From CAVQCJ01 sp963849365 (GTDB lineage Bacteria; Actinomycetota; Actinomycetes; Prado026), in the NCBI GenBank assembly GCA_963849365.1, contig CAWKHA010000001.1, forward strand, positions 310,001 to 374,000: 64,000 nucleotides of DNA. Direction: 5' to 3'. Below the pieces are notes generated by a model that worked only from the letters and a program-made list of their open reading frames with translations, was not told where the DNA came from and did no database searches. Position numbers and translations under genes: made by a program. Position 1 is the stretch's first letter, and each line of letters starts with the position of its first letter. Below, in pieces: positions 8,116 through 19,030 of the stretch.

Positions 8116-8129
8116 CAGCTCTTGACATG
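8111..8129. promoter_or_regulatory. Perfect 7-5-7 palindrome at the 5' edge of the riboswitch
   Basis: catgtca-gctct-tgacatg. It may be a dimeric regulator site near the transcription start or a leader hairpin just before the aptamer. No other copy was noticed in the window. Confidence 0.5.
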
Positions 8130-8234
8130 AGTGATTTCGGTGCGTGACGACGCCGGCTTGAGGGGCGCGCGACACCAGTTCGTCCGCGAGTCGCAGTTCA
8201 TCCGAACGGGCTCATCCGATTGGTCCTGAGCAGC

Positions 8235-8270
8235 CGACGACCCCCCGGCCGTCGGGCCGGGGGGTCGTCG
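8235..8270 (-). terminator. Strong terminator after pilC
   Basis: A perfect 16-bp stem (8235-8250 with 8255-8270) with a 4-base loop, starting 20 bases past the pilC stop. It isolates pilT-pilC from the pilin leader. Confidence 0.88.
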
Positions 8271-8289
8271 CGGTACGGGCGTGCAGTGG

Positions 8290-9516
8290 CTACTTGATCA
8301 GGTCGAAGATCTTGAAGATGGGCATGTACAGGGCGATGATCATCGACCCGATGATGCCGCCCAGGACCGCGATCATCAGCGGCTCGATCAGGGCCGTCAG
8401 GGCCTCGGTCGTCGCCTCGACCTCCTGGTCGTAGAACTCCGAGATCTTGTGCAGCATCGCGTCCAGCGCGCCGGTGTCCTCGCCGACCGCCAGCATCTGC
8501 ACGACCATCGGCGGGAACACCGGGTGGTGCGCGAGCGGGCCGGAGAGCGACTCACCGTTGCGCACGCTGTCCTGAACGTCGCGCACCGCGTCCCCGATCA
8601 CGATGTTGCCGGTGGTGTCGGCGACGATGTCCAGGCTCTGCAGGATCGGCACGCCGGAGGACAGCATGGTGCCCAGGTTGCGGGAGAACCGGGACAGCGC
8701 GATCTTCTGGAACAGCGCCCCGAAGACCGGCGTCTTCAGCTTCAGCGGGTCGACGACGCGCCGGACCTCTTCCTTGTGCCGGATCCGGGACCACACGATG
8801 ACGCCGGCGATCACGCCCGCGAAGATGAACGGGAACCCGTACTTCACGATCGTCGACATCATCACGAGGATGCGCGTGGGCGCCGGCAGCTCGCCGCCGA
8901 GCGTCTTGAACATGTTCGCGAACACCGGGACGATGAACAGCAGCATGCCGACGACAGCGAGGATCGCGATGCAGAACACCACGACCGGGTAGGTCATCGC
9001 GGACTTCACCTTGCCGCGCAGCTTGACCTCGGCCTCGTAGTTCTCCGCGATCTGCAGCATGACCGAGTCCAGGAAGCCGCCGACCTCGCCGGCCCTGGTC
9101 ATGTTGACCATCAGCGGCGGGAAGATGCGCGGGTGCTTGCCCAGTGACGCGGACAGCGACTGCCCGGTCTCGACGTCCTGCCGCACCTCGGTGAGGATTT
9201 TGGCGAGCTCCTTGTTCTCGGTCTGCTCCTCCAGGATGCTCAGCGCCCGGAGCAGCGACAGCCCCGAGTTGATCATCGTGGCGAACTGCCGCGAGAAGAT
9301 GGCCAGGTCCTTGAGCTTGACCTTCGCACCGATCTTGGGCATCGAGATCTCGGCGGACATGCCGCCACCGCCGGTCTGCGCGATGCTGACCGGTGCGTAG
9401 CCCATGCTCTTGAGCTTCTGGGCCACCGCGGCCTGCGAGTCTGCGTCGATCTTGCCCGTGACCAGCTTGCCCGCCCGGTCCCGGACGGAGTACTGGAACG
9501 TCATCGTGGCTGCCAT
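8290..9516 (-). CDS. pilC: PilC, type IV pilus inner-membrane platform protein
   Basis: A 408-residue polytopic membrane protein with two T2SSF/PilC domains. The first, with IFSRQFATMINSGLSLLRAL, spans about residues 75-195; the second, with LSRFSRNLGTMLSSGVPILQ, about 275-400. Three membrane helices are visible (TYPVVVFCIAILAVVGMLLF, the region near 225-245, and the C-terminal LMIAVLGGIIGSMIIALYM). PilC is the rotor-like platform that couples the PilB and PilT ATPases to pilin insertion or removal. The ATG at 9516 lies 14 bases after the pilT stop, so pilT-pilC form an operon. Confidence 0.96.
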   Translation of the reverse strand: MAATMTFQYSVRDRAGKLVTGKIDADSQAAVAQKLKSMGYAPVSIAQTGGGGMSAEISMPKIGAKVKLKDLAIFSRQFATMINSGLSLLRALSILEEQTENKELAKILTEVRQDVETGQSLSASLGKHPRIFPPLMVNMTRAGEVGGFLDSVMLQIAENYEAEVKLRGKVKSAMTYPVVVFCIAILAVVGMLLFIVPVFANMFKTLGGELPAPTRILVMMSTIVKYGFPFIFAGVIAGVIVWSRIRHKEEVRRVVDPLKLKTPVFGALFQKIALSRFSRNLGTMLSSGVPILQSLDIVADTTGNIVIGDAVRDVQDSVRNGESLSGPLAHHPVFPPMVVQMLAVGEDTGALDAMLHKISEFYDQEVEATTEALTALIEPLMIAVLGGIIGSMIIALYMPIFKIFDLIK

Positions 9517-9530
9517 GGTCTGCCCTGCCC

Positions 9531-11114
9531 CTAGCCCCGCCCGGTGAGGCGGTTGAAGTCCTCGATGTGGTGGCACTTCTCCAGCCCGGTCTCGTACGTG
9601 ATGCGTCCGCGCTTCACGAGGTCGGCCAGGTGCTGGTCCATGGTGTGCATGCCGTGCTGGGAGCCGGCCTGCATCGCTGAGTAGATCTGGTGCGTCTTGC
9701 CCTCGCGGATGAGGTTCCGGATGGCCGGCGTGGCCACCAGGATCTCGGTGGCGACCGCCCGGCCCTGCCCGTCCACGGTCCTGGCCAGCGTCTGGCAGAC
9801 GACGCCCTGCAGCGAGCCGGCCAGCTGAACGCGCACCTGCTGCTGCTGGTGCGGGGGGAACACGTCGATGATGCGGTCGATCGTCTGCGCCGCGTCCTGC
9901 GTGTGCAGGGTCGCGAACACGAGGTGGCCGGTCTCGGCCGCGGTCAGCGCGACGGAGATGGTCTCCAGGTCGCGCATCTCGCCGACCAGGATGATGTCGG
10001 GGTCCTGCCGCAGCACGTGCTTGAGGGCGTTCGCGAAGGAGTGCGTGTCCTCGCCCACCTCGCGCTGGTTCACCACGCACGACTGGTGCGTGTGCAGGAA
10101 CTCGATCGGGTCCTCGACGGTCATGATGTGGTCGCGCCGGTTGCGGTTGGCGAGGTCGACGATCGAGGCGAGCGTGGTCGACTTGCCGGAACCGGTCGGG
10201 CCGGTCACCAGGACGAACCCGCGCGGCAGCATCGCGAAGTTGGCGATGCCGGGAGGCAGCCCGAGGTCCTCGAGCTTCTTGATCTCGAACGGGATCAGCC
10301 GGAAGGCCGCACCGACCGAGTCGCGCTGCCGGTACATGTTCACGCGGAAGCGGGCCTTGCCCGGCACCGAGTAGGCGAAGTCGAGCTCGAGCACCTCCTC
10401 GAACTTCTCCCGCTGGCGCTGGGTGATAGCCGCGTACATGACCCGCTGGATGACCGGCGGCGTCAGCTCGGGGAAGTCCTCGAGCGGGTGCAGGTGGCCG
10501 TTGATGCGCAGCTGCGGGCGCGAGCCGCTGGTCAGGTGCAGGTCGGAGGCGCCGCGCTCGAGCACCGTGCTGAGCAGCACGTGCAGGTCGACGTCGTCGG
10601 CCGCATTGGCCTCCTCCGTCGTGCGCCGTGCGTAGGCGCCCTCGAAGGCCTCGGACTGCTCGATCCCGACGCCGGGGTCGACGGCGGGCTCCTGCCAGCT
10701 CTGCGGGGCGTACTCGACGGGGGCCTGGGCGGCGGGCGGCGCGGCGGGCGGCGGGACGGCTGCGGGCGCTGCCGGCATCGGCGGTGCCGGGGCCGCGGCC
10801 ACCGGTGCCACGGCCTGCGGGGGCGGTGGCATCGGAGCGGGCATGGGGGGCGGCATCTGAGCCGGCGCCGCGGGCGGCGGCATCTGCGTCAGCGCGGCCG
10901 TCGCGGCGGCGACGGCCGCCGGGTCCGGAACCGCCTCGTAGCCGGGCGGCATAGGCGGGGCGGGCGCCGGGAGGAACGCGGACGGCGCCGGCTGCGCCGC
11001 AGCGGCCGGGGGCTGCCATGCGGGGTCGAGCGGTGAGACGGGGGCCGTCTCCTCGCCTGCCGGGACCGGCGACGGTCCCGGAACGAACCCACCGGAGTAT
11101 CCGGAGGTCTCCAC
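9531..11114 (-). CDS. pilT: PilT, pilus retraction ATPase with long Pro/Ala-rich N-terminal extension
   Basis: About 527 residues. The C-terminal 350 residues are PilT: the PAS-like N-domain with DLHLTSGSRPQLRINGHL, Walker A GPTGSGKSTT, the Asp box MTVEDPIEF, Walker B IILVGEMRD, the His box GHLVFATLHTQDA, and the PilT-specific TPAIRNLIREGK helix. The first 170 residues are a low-complexity Pro/Ala/Met tract not found in the classic proteins. I place the start at GTG 11114, preceded by AGGGGGCAGGA; the frame stays open upstream to 11207, so the start is uncertain. It powers pilus disassembly, hence twitching or DNA uptake. It is coupled with pilC. Confidence 0.93.
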   Translation of the reverse strand: METSGYSGGFVPGPSPVPAGEETAPVSPLDPAWQPPAAAAQPAPSAFLPAPAPPMPPGYEAVPDPAAVAAATAALTQMPPPAAPAQMPPPMPAPMPPPPQAVAPVAAAPAPPMPAAPAAVPPPAAPPAAQAPVEYAPQSWQEPAVDPGVGIEQSEAFEGAYARRTTEEANAADDVDLHVLLSTVLERGASDLHLTSGSRPQLRINGHLHPLEDFPELTPPVIQRVMYAAITQRQREKFEEVLELDFAYSVPGKARFRVNMYRQRDSVGAAFRLIPFEIKKLEDLGLPPGIANFAMLPRGFVLVTGPTGSGKSTTLASIVDLANRNRRDHIMTVEDPIEFLHTHQSCVVNQREVGEDTHSFANALKHVLRQDPDIILVGEMRDLETISVALTAAETGHLVFATLHTQDAAQTIDRIIDVFPPHQQQQVRVQLAGSLQGVVCQTLARTVDGQGRAVATEILVATPAIRNLIREGKTHQIYSAMQAGSQHGMHTMDQHLADLVKRGRITYETGLEKCHHIEDFNRLTGRG

Positions 11115-11254
11115 TCCTGCCCCCTTCAGTGCTTCAGGGACGTGCGCTGACGTGACCGTCAGGAGCCGCACGAGCGCCGACTGGTGCCGACTGACTCCTC
11201 CAGGCATCGGCGCCGGACAACCCCCGCTTGAGCCGCAAGCGGCGCGCCCTGGAT

Positions 11255-11324
11255 CCCGACTGATGCGCGCGTCTTGGCCCTACCGGACACCCGGAAGCCC
11301 CAGGACGCGCGCACCAGTCGCGGG
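11255..11324. repeat. Family A palindromic intergenic repeat, copy 1 (imperfect)
   Basis: The left arm, from 11255 (CCCGACTGATGCGCGCGTCT), pairs with the right arm ending at 11324 with two substitutions and a two-base bulge. It lies 35 bases behind the pilB stop and before pilT. The arm sequence is shared with 47152-47225; the loop is not. Confidence 0.8.
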
Positions 11325-11358
11325 AGTGGCGGGGGGTGGCGAGGACGGCGGGGGTGGC

Positions 11359-13016
<1,658 letters not shown>

Positions 13017-13020
<4 letters not shown>

Positions 13021-14480
13021 GAGTGTCCCCCTCCGGACGTCGTGTGCACGTCGTTCACGTTCTGTGGAGCGCTGATGTGGAAGGGCTGTCCCCAGGCCGC
13101 GGCTCCCCCGACGGCGAGCGCGACAGCGAGGACACCGGCGCAGCTCGCCGCCAGCCGAGGCCGGGACGGGACGGGGCGAACCCGAACCGGGACCGCCAGC
13201 GCCACGCCGGCGACCACGGCCACCTGTGCCGCGAGCGCCGGGTAGGTCCAGTCCGTGTCCACGAGCGAGTGCACGCCCAGCAGCAGCGCCGCGATCACCG
13301 CGGCGCGGACCACGGGCAGGTCGGTGCCGTCCAGGCCGGTCGGTCCGCGCAGCCGCCGGAGCAGGCCGGCCAGCACCGCGCCGAGCAGCGCGAACAGCGG
13401 CAGGGCCAGCACCACACCGCCCTCGCCGAGGGCCTGCAGCGGCCCGGAGTGCGCCAGCGGGGAGACCGCCCACCGCGCCGGGACGTGGCCGTGGGACGCC
13501 GCGGCCAGCCGGCCGTAGCCGGCCCCGGTGACAGGCGCGGTGCCGAAGGCCGCCAGCGCCTCGCCCATGAACTGCGTGCGGTAGACGCTGTTGTGCCCCA
13601 GCGTCTCGCCGGCCTGGACCCGTACCGCCGCACCGCCCAGCGGGGAGACGCTGGTGGAGAACAGCGGCGGGCCGGGCAGCAGGAACGTCAGGCCGACCGT
13701 CACGACCGAGACGACGAGCGCACGGCTGGCCACCGAGCCGCGAGCGGCACGGTCGGGTGCGGCGAGCAGGCAGACGACCACGACGGCGAGCCAGCCCACG
13801 ACGAGCAGCGCGAGGGTGGCCCGGCTGGTCGACAGCACGACGCCGGCCACGGCGAGCGGCGCAGCCACCCAGCCGGCCGAGCGCCAGGGCCGGTGCCCGG
13901 CGAGGACGAGGGCGAGACCGAGCAGGGCCGGGGCGAGCAGGGCGGCGGCGAACTGGTTGTGCCAGTCGTACGTCCCGACCATCGGCCGGCTGGGGTCCCC
14001 GCCCCCCCACCACGGCACCAGCGCCCAGGCGAACTGCGCGACAGCGCCGGCGCAGAGGACGCCGGCGACCGCGGCACGTCGGGCCGCAGTCCGGGCGTAG
14101 GCGGCGACCACCACGCCGCAGGCCGGCGCGAACCCGTACGAGAGTGCCGCGACGGCGCCGGCCCGACCGCCGCCGGTCCCGGCGAGCACGACCAGTGCGG
14201 CGACGGAGACGGCAGACACGAGGGCCAGGGCGCGGGTGTCCAGCCGGAGCCAGGGACGGGTCAGCGCGAGGGCGGCGAGGACGAGGGGGACGCTCCAGGC
14301 CAGGGCACCGGCACCTCGGCCCCCGCCCGCGTGCGCCAGGGGCAGCACGACGGCGACCAGCAGGCCCAGGACGACTGCGTGCTCGGCGGGCGGAGCCGTC
14401 AACCGGTGCTCGAGCCAGGCCCGCCCGCCCACGGCGGTACGGGCCGGGCCGGCGACGGGGCTTGGCTCGACCAGAGTCAC
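13017..14480 (-). CDS. O-antigen ligase / Wzy-polymerase family membrane protein
   Basis: A 487-residue protein with about twelve hydrophobic segments. A large outer loop at about residues 275-365 contains GHNSVYRTQFMGEALAAFG and VTGAGYGRLAA, the placement typical of Wzy_C/O-antigen ligase proteins. Near the end the sequence GVHSLVDTDWTYPALA lies where these families carry a conserved His/Asp pair. It would polymerize or ligate lipid-linked glycan repeat units at the outer membrane face. The GTG start is weakly supported. It is the last polysaccharide gene before pilB, which it overlaps by four bases. Confidence 0.82.
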
Positions 14481-14545
14481 CCTGCTGGCATCGGCCCGAC
14501 CGCCTCGGGGCTTGACCGGTTCGCGAACCTGTCAGCGTCGGCAGC

Positions 14546-16468
14546 TCAGCCGCCGAACAGCAACCGGTCGTAGGCCTGCGCCACCGCGTCCCACGAGTAG
14601 CGCGCGCGGGCCGCCGCCCTGGTCCGGGCACGCAGGTCGTCCAGCTCCTCGGGCTCGAGCACCTCGACCCGCTCGAGCAGCTTCGTCAGCTCGTCGGCGT
14701 CCGCGAAGTACCAGGCGACGTCACCGGCCACCTCGCGGTTCTCCGGCGTGTCCAGCACCAGGCACAGGTTGCCCGCGCCCATCGCCTCCACCAGCGCGGG
14801 GTGCGTGCCGCCGACCTCGGTGGCGTGCAGGTAGCAGCGCGCGTTGGCCAGCAGGCCGCGGTAGCCGTCCCCGTACACCGCGCCGGGCAGGCAGGCGTCC
14901 GTGCGCGCCGCTGCCCGCACCTCCTGCTCCAGCCCGTCGTCGTAGGACGCCTTGCCCAGCAGGACCAGCCCGAGCCCGGTCGAGGATGCGGCGTGCGCGG
15001 CGGCCACCAGGTGCGGGTTGTTCTCCCGCTCCCACCGCGAGACGTACAGCGCGTACGAGTCGGGGAGGACGCTCTCGCCCTGACCCGGCGCCAGCTCCCC
15101 CCGGGGCAGCTGCTCGGCGCCGTAGGGCACCATCACCGAGTCCGTCTCGTGCCGGACGCGGTAGTACGTGCGCACCTCCTCCGCGTCGGTCACCAGGACC
15201 GAGGCGGTACGGACCGACAGCCACTCCCCCATGCGGTACCAGGACCGGCCCAGCACGCCCCACTTGCCGCGCCGCCACTCCAGCCCGTCCACGTTGAGCA
15301 CCACCCGGCGGCCGAAGAGCCGCAGGAACGGCACGACCGGGGCGTTGGCCGCGTTGCAGAGCAGCACGTCCCGCGGTCCACGGGTCAGCACCAGGTGCGC
15401 CGCCGACAGGACCGTGTGCACCACCGTGTCCAGGTACTTGTTGCGGATCGTGGGCAGGGTGACCAGTCGTACGCCGCGGTACGCGGCCTCGCCGCCGGCG
15501 AAGTGGGCACGGCAGTACACCGTCACGGGCGTGCCGTCCGCGACGAACCGGGTGGCCAGCTGCTCCGCGAACGTCTCGAACCCGCCGTACGAAGCCGGGA
15601 TGCCGCGCGTTCCCAGGATCGCGACCCCGTGGTGGCGCCGGTCCCGGGCCACCGTTCGGACTGCGCGCCGGTGCGGTGCCGCGCCACCGAGCCGCAGCAA
15701 CGGGATGCCCTGCAGGTGGGTGACCGAGGTGACCTGCGAGTCCAGGTCGTGCGCGCGCGGCGCCAGCAGCACCTCGACGTCGTGACCCGCGAGCGCCCGG
15801 GACAGCGCCCCCACCTGCGCCGGCTCCAGGTCCGGCGGGACGAGCAGGCCGTCCACGGACAGCGCCCCGACCCGGGCGGCGCACTCGACCGCCGGCAGGC
15901 CCTCCGGGACCGTGCCGACGACCCGGAACGGCGCGCCGGACGCCCGGGTCAGGTCGGCCACCAGGCGGCGCATGCGCGGGGAGTCGCCGAGGACCGCGTA
16001 CCGCTCCAGCCCGACGCCCAGCGGCACCAGCGCCCGCCGCGCGTGCGCGAGCGCGCGCCGCAGCACCAGCAGGACGACAAACAGCCCGCACGCGACGAGC
16101 GCCGCCCAGGCGAAGCCGGGGCCGGGCGGGGACATCAGCACGACGAGGACGGCCGCCGCCCCCCCGGCGGCGGCGGTGCCGACCGCGGGCTCGATCAGGT
16201 TGCTGCCCGGGCGCAGGGCGGCCCGCCGGTACAGGCCCAGCCAGCGGCCGGCCAGGACGGTGACCAGCGCGATCAGCGCGTAGCCGGACCAGGACACGGT
16301 GATCGTGCGGTGCAGCAGCTCGCCGGCCGACCATGCGGCCACCACCGCCGCGGTGGCGTCCAGGGCGGCGAGCAGCCGGTCGGACCGACGGCGCAGCGCG
16401 AGCGACGAGGCGGCCCGGCCGGTCGCGGTCGGCGCCGTCCATGGACGGAGGGCTTCGGGGCCGGGCAT
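14546..16468 (-). CDS. Fusion of sugar-transferase N-terminal membrane/Rossmann domain with a DUF1972-GT4 glycosyltransferase
   Basis: A 640-residue protein. Residues 1-140 hold four membrane helices, and about 150-265 form a Rossmann-like domain (RYAVLGDSPRMRRLVADL) like the N-terminal half (CoA_binding_3) of WbaP/WcaJ-type sugar-phosphate transferases. The catalytic Bac_transf domain that should follow is absent. Instead, from about 290, comes a DUF1972/GT4 rhamnosyl-type glycosyltransferase (VAILGTRGIPASYGGFETFA, LNVDGLEWRRGKW, HATEVGGTHPALVEAMGAG). The ATG at 16468 overlaps the previous stop (TGATG). It likely adds a sugar to a lipid-linked glycan at the membrane; the donor is unknown. 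Confidence 0.85.
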   Translation of the reverse strand: MPGPEALRPWTAPTATGRAASSLALRRRSDRLLAALDATAAVVAAWSAGELLHRTITVSWSGYALIALVTVLAGRWLGLYRRAALRPGSNLIEPAVGTAAAGGAAAVLVVLMSPPGPGFAWAALVACGLFVVLLVLRRALAHARRALVPLGVGLERYAVLGDSPRMRRLVADLTRASGAPFRVVGTVPEGLPAVECAARVGALSVDGLLVPPDLEPAQVGALSRALAGHDVEVLLAPRAHDLDSQVTSVTHLQGIPLLRLGGAAPHRRAVRTVARDRRHHGVAILGTRGIPASYGGFETFAEQLATRFVADGTPVTVYCRAHFAGGEAAYRGVRLVTLPTIRNKYLDTVVHTVLSAAHLVLTRGPRDVLLCNAANAPVVPFLRLFGRRVVLNVDGLEWRRGKWGVLGRSWYRMGEWLSVRTASVLVTDAEEVRTYYRVRHETDSVMVPYGAEQLPRGELAPGQGESVLPDSYALYVSRWERENNPHLVAAAHAASSTGLGLVLLGKASYDDGLEQEVRAAARTDACLPGAVYGDGYRGLLANARCYLHATEVGGTHPALVEAMGAGNLCLVLDTPENREVAGDVAWYFADADELTKLLERVEVLEPEELDDLRARTRAAARARYSWDAVAQAYDRLLFGG

Positions 16469-17289
16469 CAGGCGTCCTGCTCCAGCCAGGCCGAGCGGGA
16501 CCGGCGCGAGGTGGACAGCTCCGGCCGCATGCGCGCCGCCAGCCGGCGGCCGACCGAGTACGCCGTCCACGGCACGGCCATGTGCGCCCGCCGCGCCACC
16601 AGCCGCCGGTGCCCGGCCAGGACCTGTCCGCGCAGCCGCAGCCGCGTCCCCAGACCGACGTGGTTGCGGGCGGCGCGGTGCCGGCGCCACTCGTACAGGA
16701 CCTCGGGGACCAGCACGCCGGTCCAGCCGCGCTCGGCGAACGACAGGAACAGGTCCCAGTCCTCGTAAGCCTCGAGCCCGCGCAGGCCGCCCACCTCGGC
16801 GTACGCCTCGCGGCGCATCATCGCGATGCCCGGCACGAAGTTCTGGTCGAAGAGCAGCCGGTCGACCTCGAACGGGTACGTCCGGTAGATCCCGTGCTCG
16901 TCGCCGAACAGCCGCATCTTGGGGTACGCGAACGCGGCGTCGGCCCGCTCGGCGAGCGCGTCGGACAGCCGGCCCACGAACCCGGGCAGCACCCGGTCGT
17001 CGGCCGACACCACCGCGAACAGCGGGCTGCGGGTCGCGCGCAGCCCGGCGTCGACGGTGGCCGGCAACCCGGCGTGCGGGCGCAGCAGCACCTGGACGTC
17101 GAGCCGGTCGGCCAGCTCCGCGCGCAGGGCGACCAGGACGTCGCCGCTGCCGTCCACCGAGCCGTCGTCGACGACCACGACCTCGGCCGGACGCACCTCC
17201 TGCGCCGCGACCGAGCGCAGCGCCTCCCCGGCGTACCGGCCGTAGTTGTGGCACGGCACGATCAGCGCCACGGGCGCCGTCGCGGTCAT
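16468..17289 (-). CDS. GT2-family glycosyltransferase
   Basis: A 273-residue GT-A enzyme. The start VALIVPCHNYGRYAGEALRS, the nucleotide site VVVVDDGSVDGS, the metal-binding SADDR (about residue 95) and the acceptor-side ED pair in EAYEDWDLFLSF (about 190) are all present. The C-terminal 60 residues are basic. It transfers a sugar from a nucleotide donor in glycan assembly. The ATG at 17289 overlaps the flippase stop (ATGA). The specific sugar cannot be predicted. Confidence 0.9.
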   Translation of the reverse strand: MTATAPVALIVPCHNYGRYAGEALRSVAAQEVRPAEVVVVDDGSVDGSGDVLVALRAELADRLDVQVLLRPHAGLPATVDAGLRATRSPLFAVVSADDRVLPGFVGRLSDALAERADAAFAYPKMRLFGDEHGIYRTYPFEVDRLLFDQNFVPGIAMMRREAYAEVGGLRGLEAYEDWDLFLSFAERGWTGVLVPEVLYEWRRHRAARNHVGLGTRLRLRGQVLAGHRRLVARRAHMAVPWTAYSVGRRLAARMRPELSTSRRSRSAWLEQDA

Positions 17290-18635
17290 GCGGCCCGCCC
17301 AAGCGACGCGGCCGCGTACGTGCTCAGCGGCAGGCCGGTGACCCGCAGGAAGAACGCGACGGACAGCGCCGCGTTGAGCAGGTAGACGACCAGGGACACC
17401 GCGGCGGCACCCATCACTCCGTGGACCGGGATGACCAGCAGGTCGAGGACGACCGTGACCACGATCCCGATGCCCGCGTTGACCGTGATGTAGCCCGGGT
17501 GGCCGCGGCCGGCGAGGTCGGCGGCCAGCACGTTGCCGAAGCCGAACACCGCGACTCCGGGGAGCAGGAGCAGCATCGGCGCGAGCGCACCGCTGTACGC
17601 CGCGCCGAACACCGCGCTCAGGCCGACCGCGGCCAGCAGCGCGAGGACCGCCGCCGTGAGCAGCCCGAGCCCGAGCGTGCGTGCCGCCAGCCGGGGCGTG
17701 GAGCGGTCCAGGACGGCGGCGGACCGGCCCGAGGCGTGCGGCAGGACCACGAGCGCCACGCTGTACGGGACCAGCCACACGATGTCCGCGAGCCGGGTCG
17801 CCACTGTGTAGACGCCCAGTGCGGCGTTGCCGACGGCGGCGTTGACCACGACCGTGTCGAATCGCAGCGTCACCAGGTAGGCGAGATTGCCCAGGTCGCC
17901 GCGCAGGCCGAACCCGGCGACGCGGGCGAGCCACGGCCGGTCCGTCGAGGGCCGTATCGAGGCGCCGGCGCCGCGCAGCGCGTAGAGCCCGAGCAGGCAG
18001 CCGGCGACCGGGCCCGCGACCTGGGCCCACAGCGCGGCCTCGACGCCGCCGTGCAGCGCCAGCAGCGCGACCGCCGTGGCCCCGAGCATCACCGCAGCGC
18101 CCGCGGCGTCCACCCACGCGGCGGCGCGCATCCGCCCCACCCCGCGCAGCAGTCCCACCAGGGCGGCGACCCCGATGAGCGGCGGTACGGCCATGCCGGC
18201 CAGCAGCACCTCGCCGGCGGTGAGGCCTTCGACGAAGGCGGCACCGGAGTGCGCGACGTAGGTCGCCAGCAGGACGGCCAGCACGGTCGAGAGCACCGAT
18301 CCGGCGACCGTGAGCGTCGCGATAGCGCGGGACGCGTCCCGCACCTGCGCCGGTGTCGCGGCGAAGTGCATCGCGGCCAGGCCGAGCCCGAACCCGCACA
18401 GCAGCGCCAGGGCCTGGGACGAGAGGACCGCCAGGGCCAGGACACCGCGCGCCGACGGGCCCAGCCCGCGCGCGAGCAGCACCGCCGACGCGAACGACAG
18501 GGCCAGCACCGCGACCCGGCTGGCCAGCGTGACCAGGACCGCGGCCGAGCGCAGCCGGACCGGGTCGCCGACCGTCGCCGCCGGCGACCCGCCCTCGGCG
18601 AGCACCGACGCGCCCGCGCCCGGCGTGAGGTCCAC
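17286..18635 (-). CDS. Wzx-like polysaccharide flippase (MATE/MVF fold)
   Basis: A 449-residue protein with about twelve to fourteen membrane helices. The N-terminal repeat (LASRVAVLALSFASAVLLARGLGPSARG) and the later YSVALVVLPHASG are typical of polysaccharide exporters of the MOP superfamily. It would move undecaprenyl-linked repeat units across the membrane for the polymerase at 13017-14480. The proposed GTG at 18635 has no clear ribosome site, so the start is uncertain. It heads the four-gene glycan set that runs without gaps or by a short gap into pilB. Confidence 0.87.
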   Translation of the reverse strand: MDLTPGAGASVLAEGGSPAATVGDPVRLRSAAVLVTLASRVAVLALSFASAVLLARGLGPSARGVLALAVLSSQALALLCGFGLGLAAMHFAATPAQVRDASRAIATLTVAGSVLSTVLAVLLATYVAHSGAAFVEGLTAGEVLLAGMAVPPLIGVAALVGLLRGVGRMRAAAWVDAAGAAVMLGATAVALLALHGGVEAALWAQVAGPVAGCLLGLYALRGAGASIRPSTDRPWLARVAGFGLRGDLGNLAYLVTLRFDTVVVNAAVGNAALGVYTVATRLADIVWLVPYSVALVVLPHASGRSAAVLDRSTPRLAARTLGLGLLTAAVLALLAAVGLSAVFGAAYSGALAPMLLLLPGVAVFGFGNVLAADLAGRGHPGYITVNAGIGIVVTVVLDLLVIPVHGVMGAAAVSLVVYLLNAALSVAFFLRVTGLPLSTYAAASLGRAA

Positions 18636-18741
18636 ACCGTCTTGTCGGCCACGGCGGCCGCACGATTTAGCCCGAACGGGTGATCGTCTGGCCCCGTCCC
18701 GAGCGACGGAGTCGGGCGGGCGGCGGTGGGGTCTGGCGAGG

Positions 18742-19029
18742 TCAGCCGCGGCGGGCGAGCTCGCGGGCCAGGGCCCGGAACGCGCGGGTGCGCGGGTCGT
18801 CCGGGGACAGGGTCACCGCCGAGCCGTCGCTGAAGCCGAGCCGCACCCGGCCTTGCTGCGGGACCGGCCCGGTCGGTGGAACCGGCTCGCGCTGCGGTGG
18901 CGCCGGGGTCGCGGGCGGGACCGCCCGGAAGGCGGCCGGCGGCGCGGCGAAGGCCGTGGCGGCGGGCTGCCGCGGGTCGGCGGCGCGGTGGGCGGCGTGC
19001 CTGCCGGCGCGCCGCCGGAACAACGGCAC
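18742..19029 (-). CDS. Small hypothetical protein behind the GTPase gene
   Basis: A 95-residue protein with a basic N-terminus (PLFRRRAGRHAAHR), an Ala/Pro-rich middle and a C-terminal block RVRLGFSDGSAVTLSPDDPRTRAFRALARELA that looks folded. GTG 19029 follows the GTPase stop by one base, so it belongs to the same transcript. I do not recognise the family. It may be a partner of the Roadblock/GTPase module. Confidence 0.6.
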   Translation of the reverse strand: MPLFRRRAGRHAAHRAADPRQPAATAFAAPPAAFRAVPPATPAPPQREPVPPTGPVPQQGRVRLGFSDGSAVTLSPDDPRTRAFRALARELARRG

Positions 19030-19030
19030 G

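Larger units (their letters stand above)
7955..8289. other. 335-base non-coding leader and terminator region of the pilin locus
   Basis: No gene is present. On the minus strand it holds the pilC terminator (8235-8270), a presumed promoter zone with a direct repeat of TCATCCGA on the + strand (8198-8205 and 8212-8219, period 14), a perfect palindrome (8111-8129), the riboswitch-like aptamer (8025-8115), a possible expression-platform hairpin (about 8009-8027) and the ribosome site of the pilin. Confidence 0.8.

Noticed and set aside
8122..8150. TTGACA-like box on the + strand
   Set aside because: It is half of the palindrome at 8111-8129 and there is no + strand gene downstream; pilC lies on the minus strand.
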